Positions 54,012 to 64,000 of a DNA stretch of 64,000 nucleotides are shown piece after piece. The position numbers and the translations under genes are program-made. The stretch's first letter is position 1. Each line of letters opens with the position of its first letter. The DNA comes from Lactarius indigo (lineage: Eukaryota; Basidiomycota; Agaricomycetes; Russulales; Russulaceae), in contig JAFKAC010000009.1 of NCBI GenBank assembly GCA_025766275.1, positions 558,001 to 622,000 on the forward strand, written 5' to 3'. The notes under the pieces are model-generated. The model was not told the DNA's origin. It worked only from the letters and a program-made list of their open reading frames with translations, and ran no database searches.

Positions 54012-55170
54012 CTACCGAAATGTGATGATTGGAGTACAAGTATACGACCTTTTTGGATTCTTGGTCAAAAGGAGACTGAACTCGTGCATGGTAGGCAAGC
54101 CCGCAGAATGAGGCCTGGTGTTAAGGTCCTCCTTCGTGACCCTTTCAACGAGGGTGGCGATATTTAACTCTGCCATACCGACCGGGTCGTTGGACGTGAC
54201 CTTATCCTTGTCGATAATGGTGAGTTGTACAGGGAGCTCAAGGTCCTGCTCGCGCACGTGGAAGAGCAGCTGCTCATTCCAGACAGGGCTTCGCGAGTGC
54301 GAGATGACTTTCGTACGTTTAACCTCTTCTCCGATTACCACCTCGACGAAAGGGTCCATATCCCAGCCTGTGCGAGTCACTTGCGGTCTGGTCAGTGGTG
54401 ATGTGGTGTTAGAAGGTAAAAAGACTCACTGTTGGGCCAGTCTGGAAGGTCCTTTGCGCTACAGATATCAAGCATGATGATCCCGACACGGTCTTTGTTA
54501 GGGTTGATCAATGCACTGTATATGTTCCCAAAGTCGGGGGCACTTGTCGAGTTGGGGGGGTGAACAAAGCCAACTTTGAAGCGCAGAGTCCCGCGGAGCG
54601 AGGAATCGAGGCAAACGGTGAAATCCTGACGGGGGTGGGTAAAATTCCTACTCTTGTCCTCAGTAGTAAAGTGACGTACCTGGTTGTTGGGGTCGTCAAA
54701 GGCCAACGCTCCTTTGAACCACTGGTTTACTGGCAACGAATACTTGCCCAGAAAATCTTTTCCGATCACGTCCTTGTCCCAGACGACGAACTCGAGCGTG
54801 CTGAGTTTGTCCACAAGCGACGTGCAAAAGTCGAACGTCGCGTCATTCGGTTCATATTCGGGATTGAGGTTGCGCTTGTACACAGGCGTTTTGAACTGTT
54901 TTCCTGCAAGAGAGACCACCACGAAGCTACATGAGCGGGAGGAGAATGTCAGCAAAGCAACGCCCGTAAGATAACGAGAGGTAGGCGGACGCACGGATCA
55001 CTGAAACCATTGCGATCTTTGGCTTCCAAGTTATGGCAGGAGTGAACCTGCACGCGGAGGAAAACGGGGGTCTTGCCAGAAGAGGGGTCTTTGCTGCTCC
55101 CGCGTGCCAAGATTCGGGTGTAAGGCTGTGTGGTACTGCTGGGCTTGAGGACTATCTTTGTAGAGAGCAT
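54012..55170 (-). CDS. Tandem C2-domain protein (C2-4), 328 aa
   Basis: Exons 55170-54995, 54926-54680, 54625-54430, 54379-54012, in phase (329 codons). First C2: VFLRVQVHSCHNLEAKD, NGFSDPFVVVSLAGKQFKT, RNLNPEYEPNDATFDF, WDKDVIGKDFLGKY. Second C2: RVGIIMLDICSAKDLPDWPN, GWDMDPFVEVVIGEE, VISHSRSPVWNEQLLFHVR, IDKDKVTSNDPVGMAEL. The end is TPIITFR. The neighbouring start of the DUF6535 pseudogene 3 is only about 310 bp away and divergent, so the two could once have shared a promoter. Confidence 0.83.
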
Positions 55171-55480
55171 CGGTATCTCTTGCTGGCTCTGGGAGATGGG
55201 TCGGAGTGGGGTTGGGCAGATCTCAGGGGGAAGATGTCACTTAACCTTAAAGTATTACGCCATTGTTTACTCGTATTTACATATGTGAGCAAACTCGGCA
55301 TATGCCTTGAGCTTCGCTCCTGAACGGCCCGACTTTTGTTTTTTGGGTCCCATTACTGTACCGTAGAGTGCGTCTTGAGTTATTGTACCCATTACGACTT
55401 GAAGCGCCCTTTGTCTCTACTACCGCCTCCCCACTGATACATCCCTTTCCATTAGAATGCCCGAATTGTTCATGCACGTC

Positions 55481-57290
55481 ACGAGTCAAGTCGTTACCCA
55501 GCAAGAAAGTCCATCCCAGAACGTTTTCTCCAGCGGATAATGATTCCTCTGGTTATGTATATCTCCCAAGCACAGAAATGGGACAATGACAGGACCTCAT
55601 TTTTGTGCGCTTCCACTGGCATACTACACCAACCCCGAGGTTTTCTTACTTGTCTCATAGACTGGCCTCTTCTCATCCACGGTGCCTACTTTTGCTACTC
55701 GAACTTGCAGCAAGATCTCAGTGCCTTCTCAAAGATATCCCAACAACTTCCCAACGCGACTGGCTACGATACCAGTGGATTTTCGAACATCTATCCGTAG
55801 TTCCCTTGTCCCTCCAGGGTCGGTAGTATTTATTGACATCGTCTGGTTCCTTGTACTCAGCCTCATATATGCGCGTTTCTAGCTTCGCTTTTTCGACGAT
55901 GGGCCCATAGATATCTCCATACGGTCCGGCGGAGCCACATACCTCATGTCCGTGGCCACATCCAAGAGTACTTTTCCCGAGGAGTGCCCAAGTTTCGCAT
56001 CTTCGGTCTCGTCAGGACGTCGCCTCTTCTCGTATCCGTATTCTCCTTCTTCAAGTTCACCGGACTTGCCTTTTCCTTTCGCGCCAACCACACCGTCGAG
56101 CATTTCACCCTTGCAATCGTCGGATTCTGCTTCCCATCCCATTTTCCCTCACTCTAATGCCGCTCATCTTTCACGACTGTCCGGGACCTATTACGTCACG
56201 TCCTTTGACCTTTCGCTCAATAATCCCATTTTCCTTTTTGATCCTCTATCATTGTGAAAGGAATCGCACGATCTTTGGGGTATAGTTGGCGTCAACTTGG
56301 CGAGAGTATGGTCAAATCGTACCGTCACCAGCATCAAAACAAGGTCGAGTTTTTGCCAGAAAGCATAACATCCAAACTCGAGAACTCGGCTGAACGTATT
56401 CCGATGGTAAGACAAAAAAAAACGCTCGTCTAAACACCCAGCCTGCTCAGCCGCCAGGACCACGAGTGGAAGAATTTGTCTTTGGGATCCCCGGTCTGTG
56501 TGAGTCCAACGCCCTCACCATTCGTGAACAATGGTGACAGACAAGGTACCAGTCGTGGTGTTCTCGCAACTTTACCTGGACAAATGAGCTTTAATTCTGC
56601 ACAAGTCAGCTGCCGAAATATGTCCAGCAACGAAGAACTCGGGCCTACATGAGGCTGGCGCGATTCGCGACGTACTTGCACCGTACGCTGCGGGGGAGCA
56701 CTATTGTGATCCTTCCGCTGCTGAACTCTCTAGAGTCGCTGGAGGTCATTGATGAGTTGTGGGACTCACCCAATAACGACGTTGCGCCATCCATTCGGTG
56801 TGCGGCGGCGGCAGTACCCGCATTCATGAACACCCCCTCGCTTCCTACAAATCCCGACGTCTTTTTCATCAGAGACGACAATTCCGGCAAGGAGTTCCTG
56901 GATATGCGACTCCGTACTGACGCGGATGCGGATGGCGGCGTCACTCCTGAACACGACAGCGATAGCGCACGGCTACAGAACGTAGAGCGCTTCCTCACGG
57001 ATATCAAGGATGCGCTACGTATACAAGACAGTGGTGGACGTCCAACAGTGCAAAATTGATCCGCCGGGAGGGCCGGGCGCTCTTCGATGCGCTTCTCACG
57101 GAAGTGTACTGCGCCGGCAACGGAACATTTGACCAGCAAAGGGACAGGAGGTCTCCCGCGTTCGTGCCTGGGGCACAGCAAGACATCATCATACGCACTC
57201 TCAAGATACTGACACGGGGTCCCATCGCAAATGTTACAATATCGCGGGGCGATGCATTCCGTGAAGCATACAGGCACGACAGAGTATACG
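55481..57290 (+). pseudogene. DUF6535-family pseudogene 3, start codon lost
   Basis: Homologous to gene 1 from its first codon. The start is ACG (55481-55483) where gene 1 has ATG (SQVVAQQE versus SQVVTQQE). Membrane-segment and soluble-part pieces follow in several frames (LMPLIFHDC near 56,160; IDELWDSPNNDVAPS near 56,745; GTFDQQRDRRSPAFVPGAQQD near 57,130). Homology stops near 57,290 with a short non-homologous tail. Many indels; no product expected. Confidence 0.82.
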
Positions 57291-58711
57291 ACACAACGTC
57301 GTACTGTTTGTCGATTCAGATGAGCAGAGCGAAAAGGGGAGCACTCTGATCCGAGGTGTCCAAGATTGCATATTATCTGATCGTAGAGATAAGACGAATC
57401 GGAGCTGGTACCAAAGTTCACCGCCCCCAATTCTAATCACCAATGAGGAGCTCGCCGCTCACCGTCTGCCTGCCCAAAAGACCTTGAAACCGAGCCAAGG
57501 TAAGGTTGTCTATGCAACGCCGACCGAAGTGCTCGCGAGTACCCTACACACGCTGCACCTTTACAAGTTTACATTCACTGCTGCATGACCTGCACAGCAC
57601 GCACTTTGGATTCATCACGCTTGGGATACTCAACGTCGTGGTGCTCAGTGACCAAAACAGTGGAACGGTGGCATGACGCGTGTGACCGTAGTGTTTAACT
57701 TGTTAGTTATAGGATGTTCTCAGCGAGCTCGGAACACGTGCAAGGCGAACTAGATAAACGAGGAGATGGTCTATCCAGGCGTGAGAGTACTATAAGGTGA
57801 ACGAGTGGTAGAGTGTTCTCACCTCAGGAATCGCACGTGTAAGAGAGGTGCCAGGTACGAGCGAGAGTATATAACTACGAGACAAAAAACGAAAGTGTAC
57901 TACTGTCTCGCTAGCAGGTATACTAAAATGGGCTGGATAGATGAATGCCTTATACTAGGGGGGATTAAAGTAGTCAGAAAGCCCGAGTTTTTTCGATCCC
58001 ACTAGAGTGTGCCTTGGGTAGACGTCACTACATGACTCCATTACAAACGCTCTCCATCTCTACTACTGTCTCCCCACCAATACACTCCTATCCATTAGAA
58101 CGCCCGAGTTGTTGTTCATGCGTGTCATGGTCATTATGATGGAATCATGAGTCGACTCATTGCCTCTTGCACTGCCTAGCAAGAAAGTCCACCCAGAACG
58201 TTTACGCCGGCATGTAAGGATGCCCATGCGCCTTTGGTATTAGATCCCCTCGGAAATTGTACATGCTCGAGTAATTACGAGGACTTACACCTTGAGGGTC
58301 TCCGAGCGCCTTTCGAGTGAGGCCAAACTGCGAGAATTACATTGAGGAAAAGCGGGCAACTATCCTACGCATACTCCGGTGAAGGGTGTGCTTGATCCGA
58401 GATTGCCCCTGCGCGCAACACTGTCCAACATCTGTAAACGGCCCTTCTAGAATGCGGGTTCTTCACCTGAGGAGCTGGATCGTATCGGGGATGGGAGAAT
58501 GGGCCCGTCCGTCTGGGGCGAGTCGGGGACGGTGCCGAGCTGAGAGACTTGGGCGGCTATGTGAGCTCTCCACACGAGATTGTCCACATGCAGTCGTATC
58601 ATTCTCAACGCCCCTTATGTTGCCCCAGTGCGTCATATGGCCGATAGACGGCTCTGAGAGCAAGAGTATCATAAATCATTGGAATCAACTGCAAGCGCAG
58701 CACGATGGTTC
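57291..58711. other. Intergenic with a DUF6535 first-exon remnant (58,147-58,206) and a duplicated C2 flank
   Basis: At 58,065-58,206 the sequence matches the start region of the pseudogene at 55,430-55,520 (CTCCCCACYRATACAYYCCT, then ATGAGTC, then GCAAGAAAGTCCAYCC), including an ATG. The rest of the gene is absent. From 58,380 to 58,711 the DNA matches 38,450-38,787 downstream of C2-2. Confidence 0.6.
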
Positions 58712-59914
58712 TCACCGGAATGTGATTGTTGGAGTACTCTTGTACGTCCTTTTTGGATTCTTGGTCAGAGGAAGGTTCAATTCAGGCATGTCTGGCAAGG
58801 AATCAGGATAAAGCCCGGTTTTAGGGTCCTTCTTCGGTGCCCGCTCAACTAGGGAGGCAATATTTATCTCTGCCTCACCAACGTAGTCGTTGGACGTGAA
58901 CTTATTCCGACTGAAAACGGTGAGTCGTATCAGTGGCAATAGCTCTTTTCCGTGGACGTGGATTAACAGCTGTTCATTCCAGGCAGGGTTTAGTGAGTGT
59001 TTGATGACGGGAGTGGCACCGGTAACCTCGTTCCCGATCGACACTTGCACGAAAGGATCCATATCCCAGCCTATGCGATTCACTTGCGATCCAATCAGCG
59101 GCAATGGGATGTGGGGAGGGCACAAACAACTCACTGTGGGGCCATTTCGGAAGGTCCTTTGCGCCACAGATCTCAAGCACGACGATGCCAATGTAGTCTT
59201 TGTCTGTGGTGATCAATGCACTGTAGATCCTCCGGAAGTCGAGCGGACTCATCGAGTTGATGGGGTGGATAAAGCCTACTTTGATGCACATAGTCCCACG
59301 CACGGTGCTCAAGGAATTGAGGACAACGAAGAAGGGCTAATGAGGAGGTAAACGTAAAGTCCCTACCCTGGTCTTCAGTAGTGAGGAGTGACGCACCTGA
59401 TTGTTGGGGTCGTCAAAGGCAAACGCAGTTCCTTCGAACCACTGGTCTATTGGCAATGCATATAGGCCCAGATGATTGCTTCTGATTACGTCCTTGTCCC
59501 GGACAGCAAACTCGAGAGTGCCGAGCTTGCGCATAAGCGACGTGTAAATTGGGAAATCGAACGTTGCATCCTTCGGCGCAAAGACGGGATTGAAGTTATG
59601 CTTTGACACCGGCGTCTGGAATTGCTTTCCCAAAAGAGAGACGATCACGAAGCTAGGCAAATGATACAAGCGGAGAGAAGGTCAACAAAGAAATGCCCGA
59701 AGGATCAAGTGGGGATGTGGACACACGGATCACTAAAGCCTTTGCGATCGTTGGCTTCTGAGTCGTAGCAGGAGAGGATCTGTACGCGGAGGACGACGAC
59801 TGGAACCTCGGGGGAAGGGGAGGAGTCTTCGCCAGAGCTGGTACCGCGTCTAATAAAGCCGCGGGTGCGAGGTCGGGGAGTACTGCTGGGCTTGGGGGTT
59901 GTGTCTGAAGTCAT
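58712..59914 (-). CDS. Tandem C2-domain protein (C2-5), 338 aa
   Basis: Exons 59914-59727, 59652-59397, 59336-59135, 59082-58712, in phase (339 codons). First C2: VVLRVQILSCYDSEAND, KGFSDPFVIVSLLGKQFQT, HNFNPVFAPKDATFDFPIY; the DKD loop reads RDKDVIRSNHLGLY, so one loop aspartate is changed to Asn or His. Second C2: YIGIVVLEICGAKDLPKWPH, GWDMDPFVQVSIG, VIKHSLNPAWNEQLLIHV, FSRNKFTSNDYVGEAEI; here FDRDKF of C2-2 is FSRNKF, removing two loop aspartates. Calcium binding may be weakened. The end is TPTITFR. The 3' flank is shared with C2-2. Confidence 0.82.
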
Positions 59915-61117
59915 GGATATAGTGGAGGATCTATGGTGATTCTAGGAGTTCTGATGGGCTCGGGAAGGAAGTTGTTCGCTGTAAGATTAATTATTATTGA
60001 TAGTAATACGTCCCCCACCGAATATTATCACTTGTAATTATTATTAAATTATAGGTGACATGTAATTATCCGAGTCACTACAGAGTCGCGTACAAGTTCT
60101 GGTCGATAGCTCGACGCTTGGCCCAACGGATTTTGATAAGCCCGGACAGCCATACAAAGTTCTATCTGGTTTCGTAAACACCATCAACCACCAACCACCT
60201 TTCACCCGGCACCATGCCGTTGTCAGTCGTCTATGCAATGGAGTCCAGACCTTGGTCCAGACTGTCTTCGTATACGGACCTCTTTTTAAGACCTGATTCA
60301 GGACTTACCATCCGAAGGCTCCCACTCTTAGTCCCTCTCACTGACTAGGGGTTGTCATGACAGCAAATGCCGGACAAATTTCGGTCCAGGGCCTTGGACC
60401 ACGTACCTTGACTCTGTCACCTTCAGCAGGGTCTGCGGCATAGCATCCACGGGGGTCACCTGCCAGTGAGAAAGACCGGCCGCTGAACCTAGCTACCAAA
60501 CTTCAAGTTGGTCTCATACGACAGATATCGTCCGGATATCCGACTTAGATGGCTTTGCTTGCATCGAGAATAGACTGTATTCGCAGACACTATCGAGGTA
60601 GAGATAGACATAGCTACCCATGTACGCACAGACTTCCGCGTTGCTTCCAGCCTGAGGTGTACTCATCAGCTTGCAGTGAGTCAGGGTTGAGACTTACTCG
60701 CATTTCCGCACTCTACTCGAGTTTATACATCTGTATCGTGTAATCGGACAGTGTGTATAGGAGGTGGGAAATGTAATGAATAGTATCAGTATAGAGATCT
60801 CGAGGTCAACAAGAATATATACCCTCGCACTGTAGCGAGTAATAGATGTCGACCCGAGGGGAAGTGTAGATGAAAAGGATAGGAAAGGAATAGGAAACAC
60901 GGACTCGGAAGTGCACGGTAGCACAGACGCAGACGCAGACTGAAGTCGTTTAACGCAGAGGTAGAGGCATAAGATTCCATGTTCGTTTTCGTACGCGTGT
61001 AAGGTATATATAATAAGCTCTGTAATTAAGTAGTTAACAGTCATATATCCCTCGTTGCGAGCCTAGCCAGGACGTAGTCCTTACAGCACACAAACACCTA
61101 AGAGATCGGAGGATATG
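59915..61117. other. Intergenic (1.2 kb), no gene recognised
   Basis: AT-rich runs around 60,000-60,060, otherwise unremarkable. No domain-like frame was found. Confidence 0.5.
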
Positions 61118-63949
61118 TTAAACGATATCATACCGGCAATGCGAAGAAGAAAGAGGATATCCTCCTGGATTTTGTTCCCGCAGTGACGGATCTGGGACGA
61201 CTACATCATGGTCAGTCACCAATGGTAGAGGTGGGGATTGTGGTGGAGGATCCAGGGTGTCTAGAGTGTTTGCGTGGATTGCGAGTTTCACTGTGAGGGG
61301 GTCAGGAGTGTCCTTTTCCTTGTGCAAACCAAGCTTCGGGCTACCCGAGCCATCCTCGGCGGCACTCAAATCACGTGCAGAGGTTGGCCCCGGAGAAGCG
61401 CTGGGAGTAGTGGTAACCAGGATTGGGCGATGAGATCCTAGGCAAGACGGTAGGTGGTCAGCTCGGGTCATGGGCAAGTATGAAAACAGTGGGAGACCTG
61501 TAGGAAGTATATCGTCGGGAACTGGATTGGACGGGGCTGGAGGCGGGAGGTTTAGCACATCGGAAGGAGTCATGAGGGAAATGCCAGCAAGTGGAGGGGT
61601 AGAGGAGAGAGGTGGAAATTTCGAAGTATCGGGAGTGGGGCTTTTGGACATTGTTATACCCACGTCGTGTATTGTATCAGCGGTGGCTGGACTCGGATCT
61701 GGTGAGGTGACAGGAATGCGAAGGCTGTCGACTGCTGTCGAATGAGCGGGGAGGAACGAACCCGGAAGGTATACGCCATTGTCAAGAGATGGCACATCTG
61801 CGGGGCGTTCGATGACACGAAGCAGGGCGGGTACGGACGAAGGAGATGTGCCAGGAGTGGAAAGGGAAGCGGGGACCAGCGTAGCATTATCACGCAGGAT
61901 AGTGCGTGCAAAGGTTGTGGGGGTGGAGGTGCCGTGGATATGAGTTGTCGAGTCCGGAAGATGGCCAGGGATGTCGCAAAATGGATAGGAGAACGGTTTC
62001 AATAGAATACTGGCATCGTGATTGACGGAGGCGGAGGACTGTGTTGCGGCAGGATCGATATTTGGGTGCAGAGTGACGTAAACGTGGCGAAGACGGCGCA
62101 AGATTAGGAACGCCATCTGCCCATCTTTATCATCCCAGACTTTGAGAACGATTTCATTCCAGAGTGCACAGAACTTGTGCTGCAATTCAGGGGATGTATC
62201 TCGTACATTGAATTCTGAGGCCATTTCTAGAGCTTTCGAGAACTCGAACGCCGGCCAGGACCTTTTCCGATAGTGGCTAAATTGTTGGCGAGTAGTGTGA
62301 AGTAATATCGCAAGGGACAGGTTATCTCCATGTGCGGCATACCCCTCAAGGTCCGTTTTCAAGACGCCCAGTTCTTCGGAGGCGAGAGTAAACCAACTGT
62401 CATCGCGCCGTTGTGCCCTTGCGACAACAACGGAAGTTATGGCTTGCATCAAAATGTCTGGTCTGTCCTTGCTATCGCCCCAACCCTTCAAAAACTGTAC
62501 AATTCCGGCGGATTGCAGTCGCCCATACTTCTCTTCGGACAATATTCTGTAGAAGATGCACAGAAAGGCATTGGGGATGTCTGCTGGATTGAAGGCCTTG
62601 GTACAAACGATAAGTCGCCGGTTTTTGACCTGCTTTGGGAGAGAATCGGATGAGAGTGTGCGGTCCAATAATCCGATCAGTGCCGCCAATAGGTCCCACT
62701 GCTGCTCCCAAGTGAGTCCAAGAAGAGGATCCCTAACCACATTCGAATTGCGGAAGCTAGGCAAGCCGTCAAAAAACCGCTCCAGTTCATGGTCTTCGTC
62801 CAAAGTATCGAATGTCCACTTGAAGGCGCGTGTGTCGATCTCCGGTGGTGGATGTAAAGCAGCTTCCTCGGCTGTCTTCAGCAAACCATGGACGAGTAAT
62901 TCATGGTATTTATTCTGTGAGGACCGAAGGCGATCATAGGTTCCACTACTGGCACTAATGAACCAAGTGAACAACCGAAAGGCCCGAAGGGTGACATATG
63001 GTATCCCAAGAATAATGGGCCACGCCAACGATGTAAGCGGGGTATAGTATGGGCGATCATGGCGAAAAATCGGAATCAACGTGAGACATCCGTAGACAAC
63101 TGCGCAAACGCTGACCCATGACAGCACGAGTTTGAAAATGGTGAGATTGACGTTGTGTAGGAACACCACTAGGCCAGCAAAGAACAGGTACAGGGAAATG
63201 TGCAGTAGCGTGGGCAAGGTATCGACCACCCATGGTAGGAGAGACTTCTCGACCCCTTCAAAGAAGAAAGCACGGATTCGGGCTCGCTTGTGCGGACTGT
63301 AATGTGATCGATTGACCTTGAGATATCTTCGTGCCCACTGTTGTAGTAAAGTCGCGAGCAAAGCACAGGTAAGACTGATTACTAAGCTCAAAAACCAAAG
63401 TGAGTTCACCCAAACTGCATAGTTCGGTGGAGAGAATGTCGGTGGGGAAGAAGGGAGAGAACCCGAACTGTTGGTCCGATTTGGGTCGACAGCAGTCTGG
63501 TAGATATTCGCGAGGTAGAAGTTGGAGGTGTCCTGTGGGTTCGGTCGGATGTCCTGAATTGACACCGAGATCAACGACGCAACGGCAGCAGAGAATAAAC
63601 CCGTCTATGACTGATGAGCCGGTGTAAAGAACAGGGTTAGTAGATAGAGACATACAAATATAAGGATCCCGTCGGCATCCGCTTTCCAGCTTTCAACCAT
63701 GTTCTTATCTTCTTCGGTCGCCAAATCCAAGTACATGGAGAATATAGGTCCGGAGCCATCAACGAAGCTAGGCGCTCCCTGCGATGCCTGATTCGGTGCG
63801 GACTGGGTCGTATACAGGTTGTCACCTATTGATGTGGTACACTGGGTGAGAAAGGCGGGGATAGGGCTATATGGTTGTGAAGTACTACCTATACTTATCC
63901 CTTCATCGGGTCCGTTGACGACCTGGTGAGGAGCTTGGCCTGGGGACAT
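61118..63949 (-). CDS. DUF6535-family membrane protein, divergent minus-strand copy, 926 aa
   Basis: Two exons: 63949-63656 and 63604-61118. The ATG at 63949 is chosen (MSPGQAPHQVV); an upstream near-cognate codon only adds one residue. Exon 1 carries GSGPIFSMYLDLATEEDKNMVESWKADADGILIF, split here as FSMYLDLATEEDK and MVESWKADADGILIF, the family lead. Exon 2 opens with TGLFSAAVASLISVSI, then NSLWFLSLVISLTCALLAT, LQQWARRYL, RARIRAFFFEG, TLLHISLYLFFAGLVVFL and VLSWVSVCAVVYGCLTLIP. The soluble part is longer than in gene 1, and the last 250 residues are Pro/Ser/Thr-rich and probably disordered. It matches the wider DUF6535 family better than the local plus-strand group, so it is probably the older resident. 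It is intact. Confidence 0.87.
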
Positions 63950-64000
63950 CAATATTGCAGTGTGGGTTTCGAAGGATACGAAGTGGTGGAAGGCGAGTCG
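63950..64000. other. Start of the upstream region of the minus-strand DUF6535 gene
   Basis: Only about 50 bp are in view; nothing can be called. Confidence 0.3.

Noticed and set aside
35736..59914. C2 genes as phosphatidylserine decarboxylases
   Set aside because: Only the C2 domains resemble PSD2-type enzymes; no decarboxylase domain or serine cleavage motif follows any of the five.
1..64000. CRISPR arrays, tRNA or rRNA genes, bacterial-type operons
   Set aside because: No regularly spaced repeats with unique spacers and no recognisable RNA gene were seen; introns and transposon families are eukaryotic.

Overview
The window is from a filamentous basidiomycete, almost certainly an Agaricomycete. 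The evidence is short spliceosomal introns (about 50-70 bp) with GTRNGT donors, chromodomain Ty3/gypsy elements, a Tad1-like LINE, a fragment resembling the Agaricomycete Plavaka/CACTA transposases, and several copies of the basidiomycete membrane-protein family I recognise as DUF6535. No rRNA, tRNA, CRISPR array or bacterial-style operon was seen. The species cannot be named from the sequence. All family assignments are from pattern recognition, not a database search. || Left half (1-31,100): a nested transposon pile. A Plavaka-like transposase gene (minus strand, 30,323-31,096) is cut by gypsy element B (3,242-30,322 in view). B was then hit three times. Gypsy A (right end at 1-3,241) sits in its gag. 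A 5'-truncated LINE (4,278-10,078, minus) sits at its gag/pol junction with a 13-14 bp target duplication. Gypsy C (12,683-27,655) sits in its integrase with the 5-bp duplication TCTTT. C has LTRs that read as identical and intact gag and pol frames, and is itself split by a 7.3-kb hAT transposon (18,271-25,573; 8-bp duplication CCTACAGC; 23-bp perfect terminal inverted repeats). The hAT encodes a 14-exon transposase that I can splice without a stop (816 aa), and it carries a scrambled fragment of a host vacuolar-ATPase subunit a gene. || Right half (31,100-64,000): a tandem, partly decayed cluster of two host families. DUF6535 four-TM proteins lie mostly on the plus strand (pseudogene 32.7-34.3k; intact 41.9-44.3k; split 45.9-50.3k; pseudogene 55.5-57.3k; first-exon remnant 58.15k; a divergent intact minus-strand copy 61.1-63.9k). 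C2-domain proteins lie on the minus strand (35.7-36.3k with one C2; 38.8-40.0k, 52.2-53.4k, 54.0-55.2k and 58.7-59.9k with two C2 each). Flanking DNA has been copied together with the genes, so the pair seems to spread as a unit. One DUF6535 copy is split by a very young, internally deleted copia element (47,474-49,438; LTRs read as identical; 5-bp duplication TTTCT). || How it fits together: the left half is a datable insertion series, with order fixed by nesting and with CGA-to-TGA decay in the older layers and none in C. The right half looks like birth-and-death evolution of a paired membrane-protein and lipid-binding-domain family. That functional pairing is inference from gene order only. 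Other points of note are a gag 5' region without a single ATG for about 0.7 kb, self-priming LTR architecture, a putative -1 frameshift site, and a conserved +1 overlapping frame in the pol tail.
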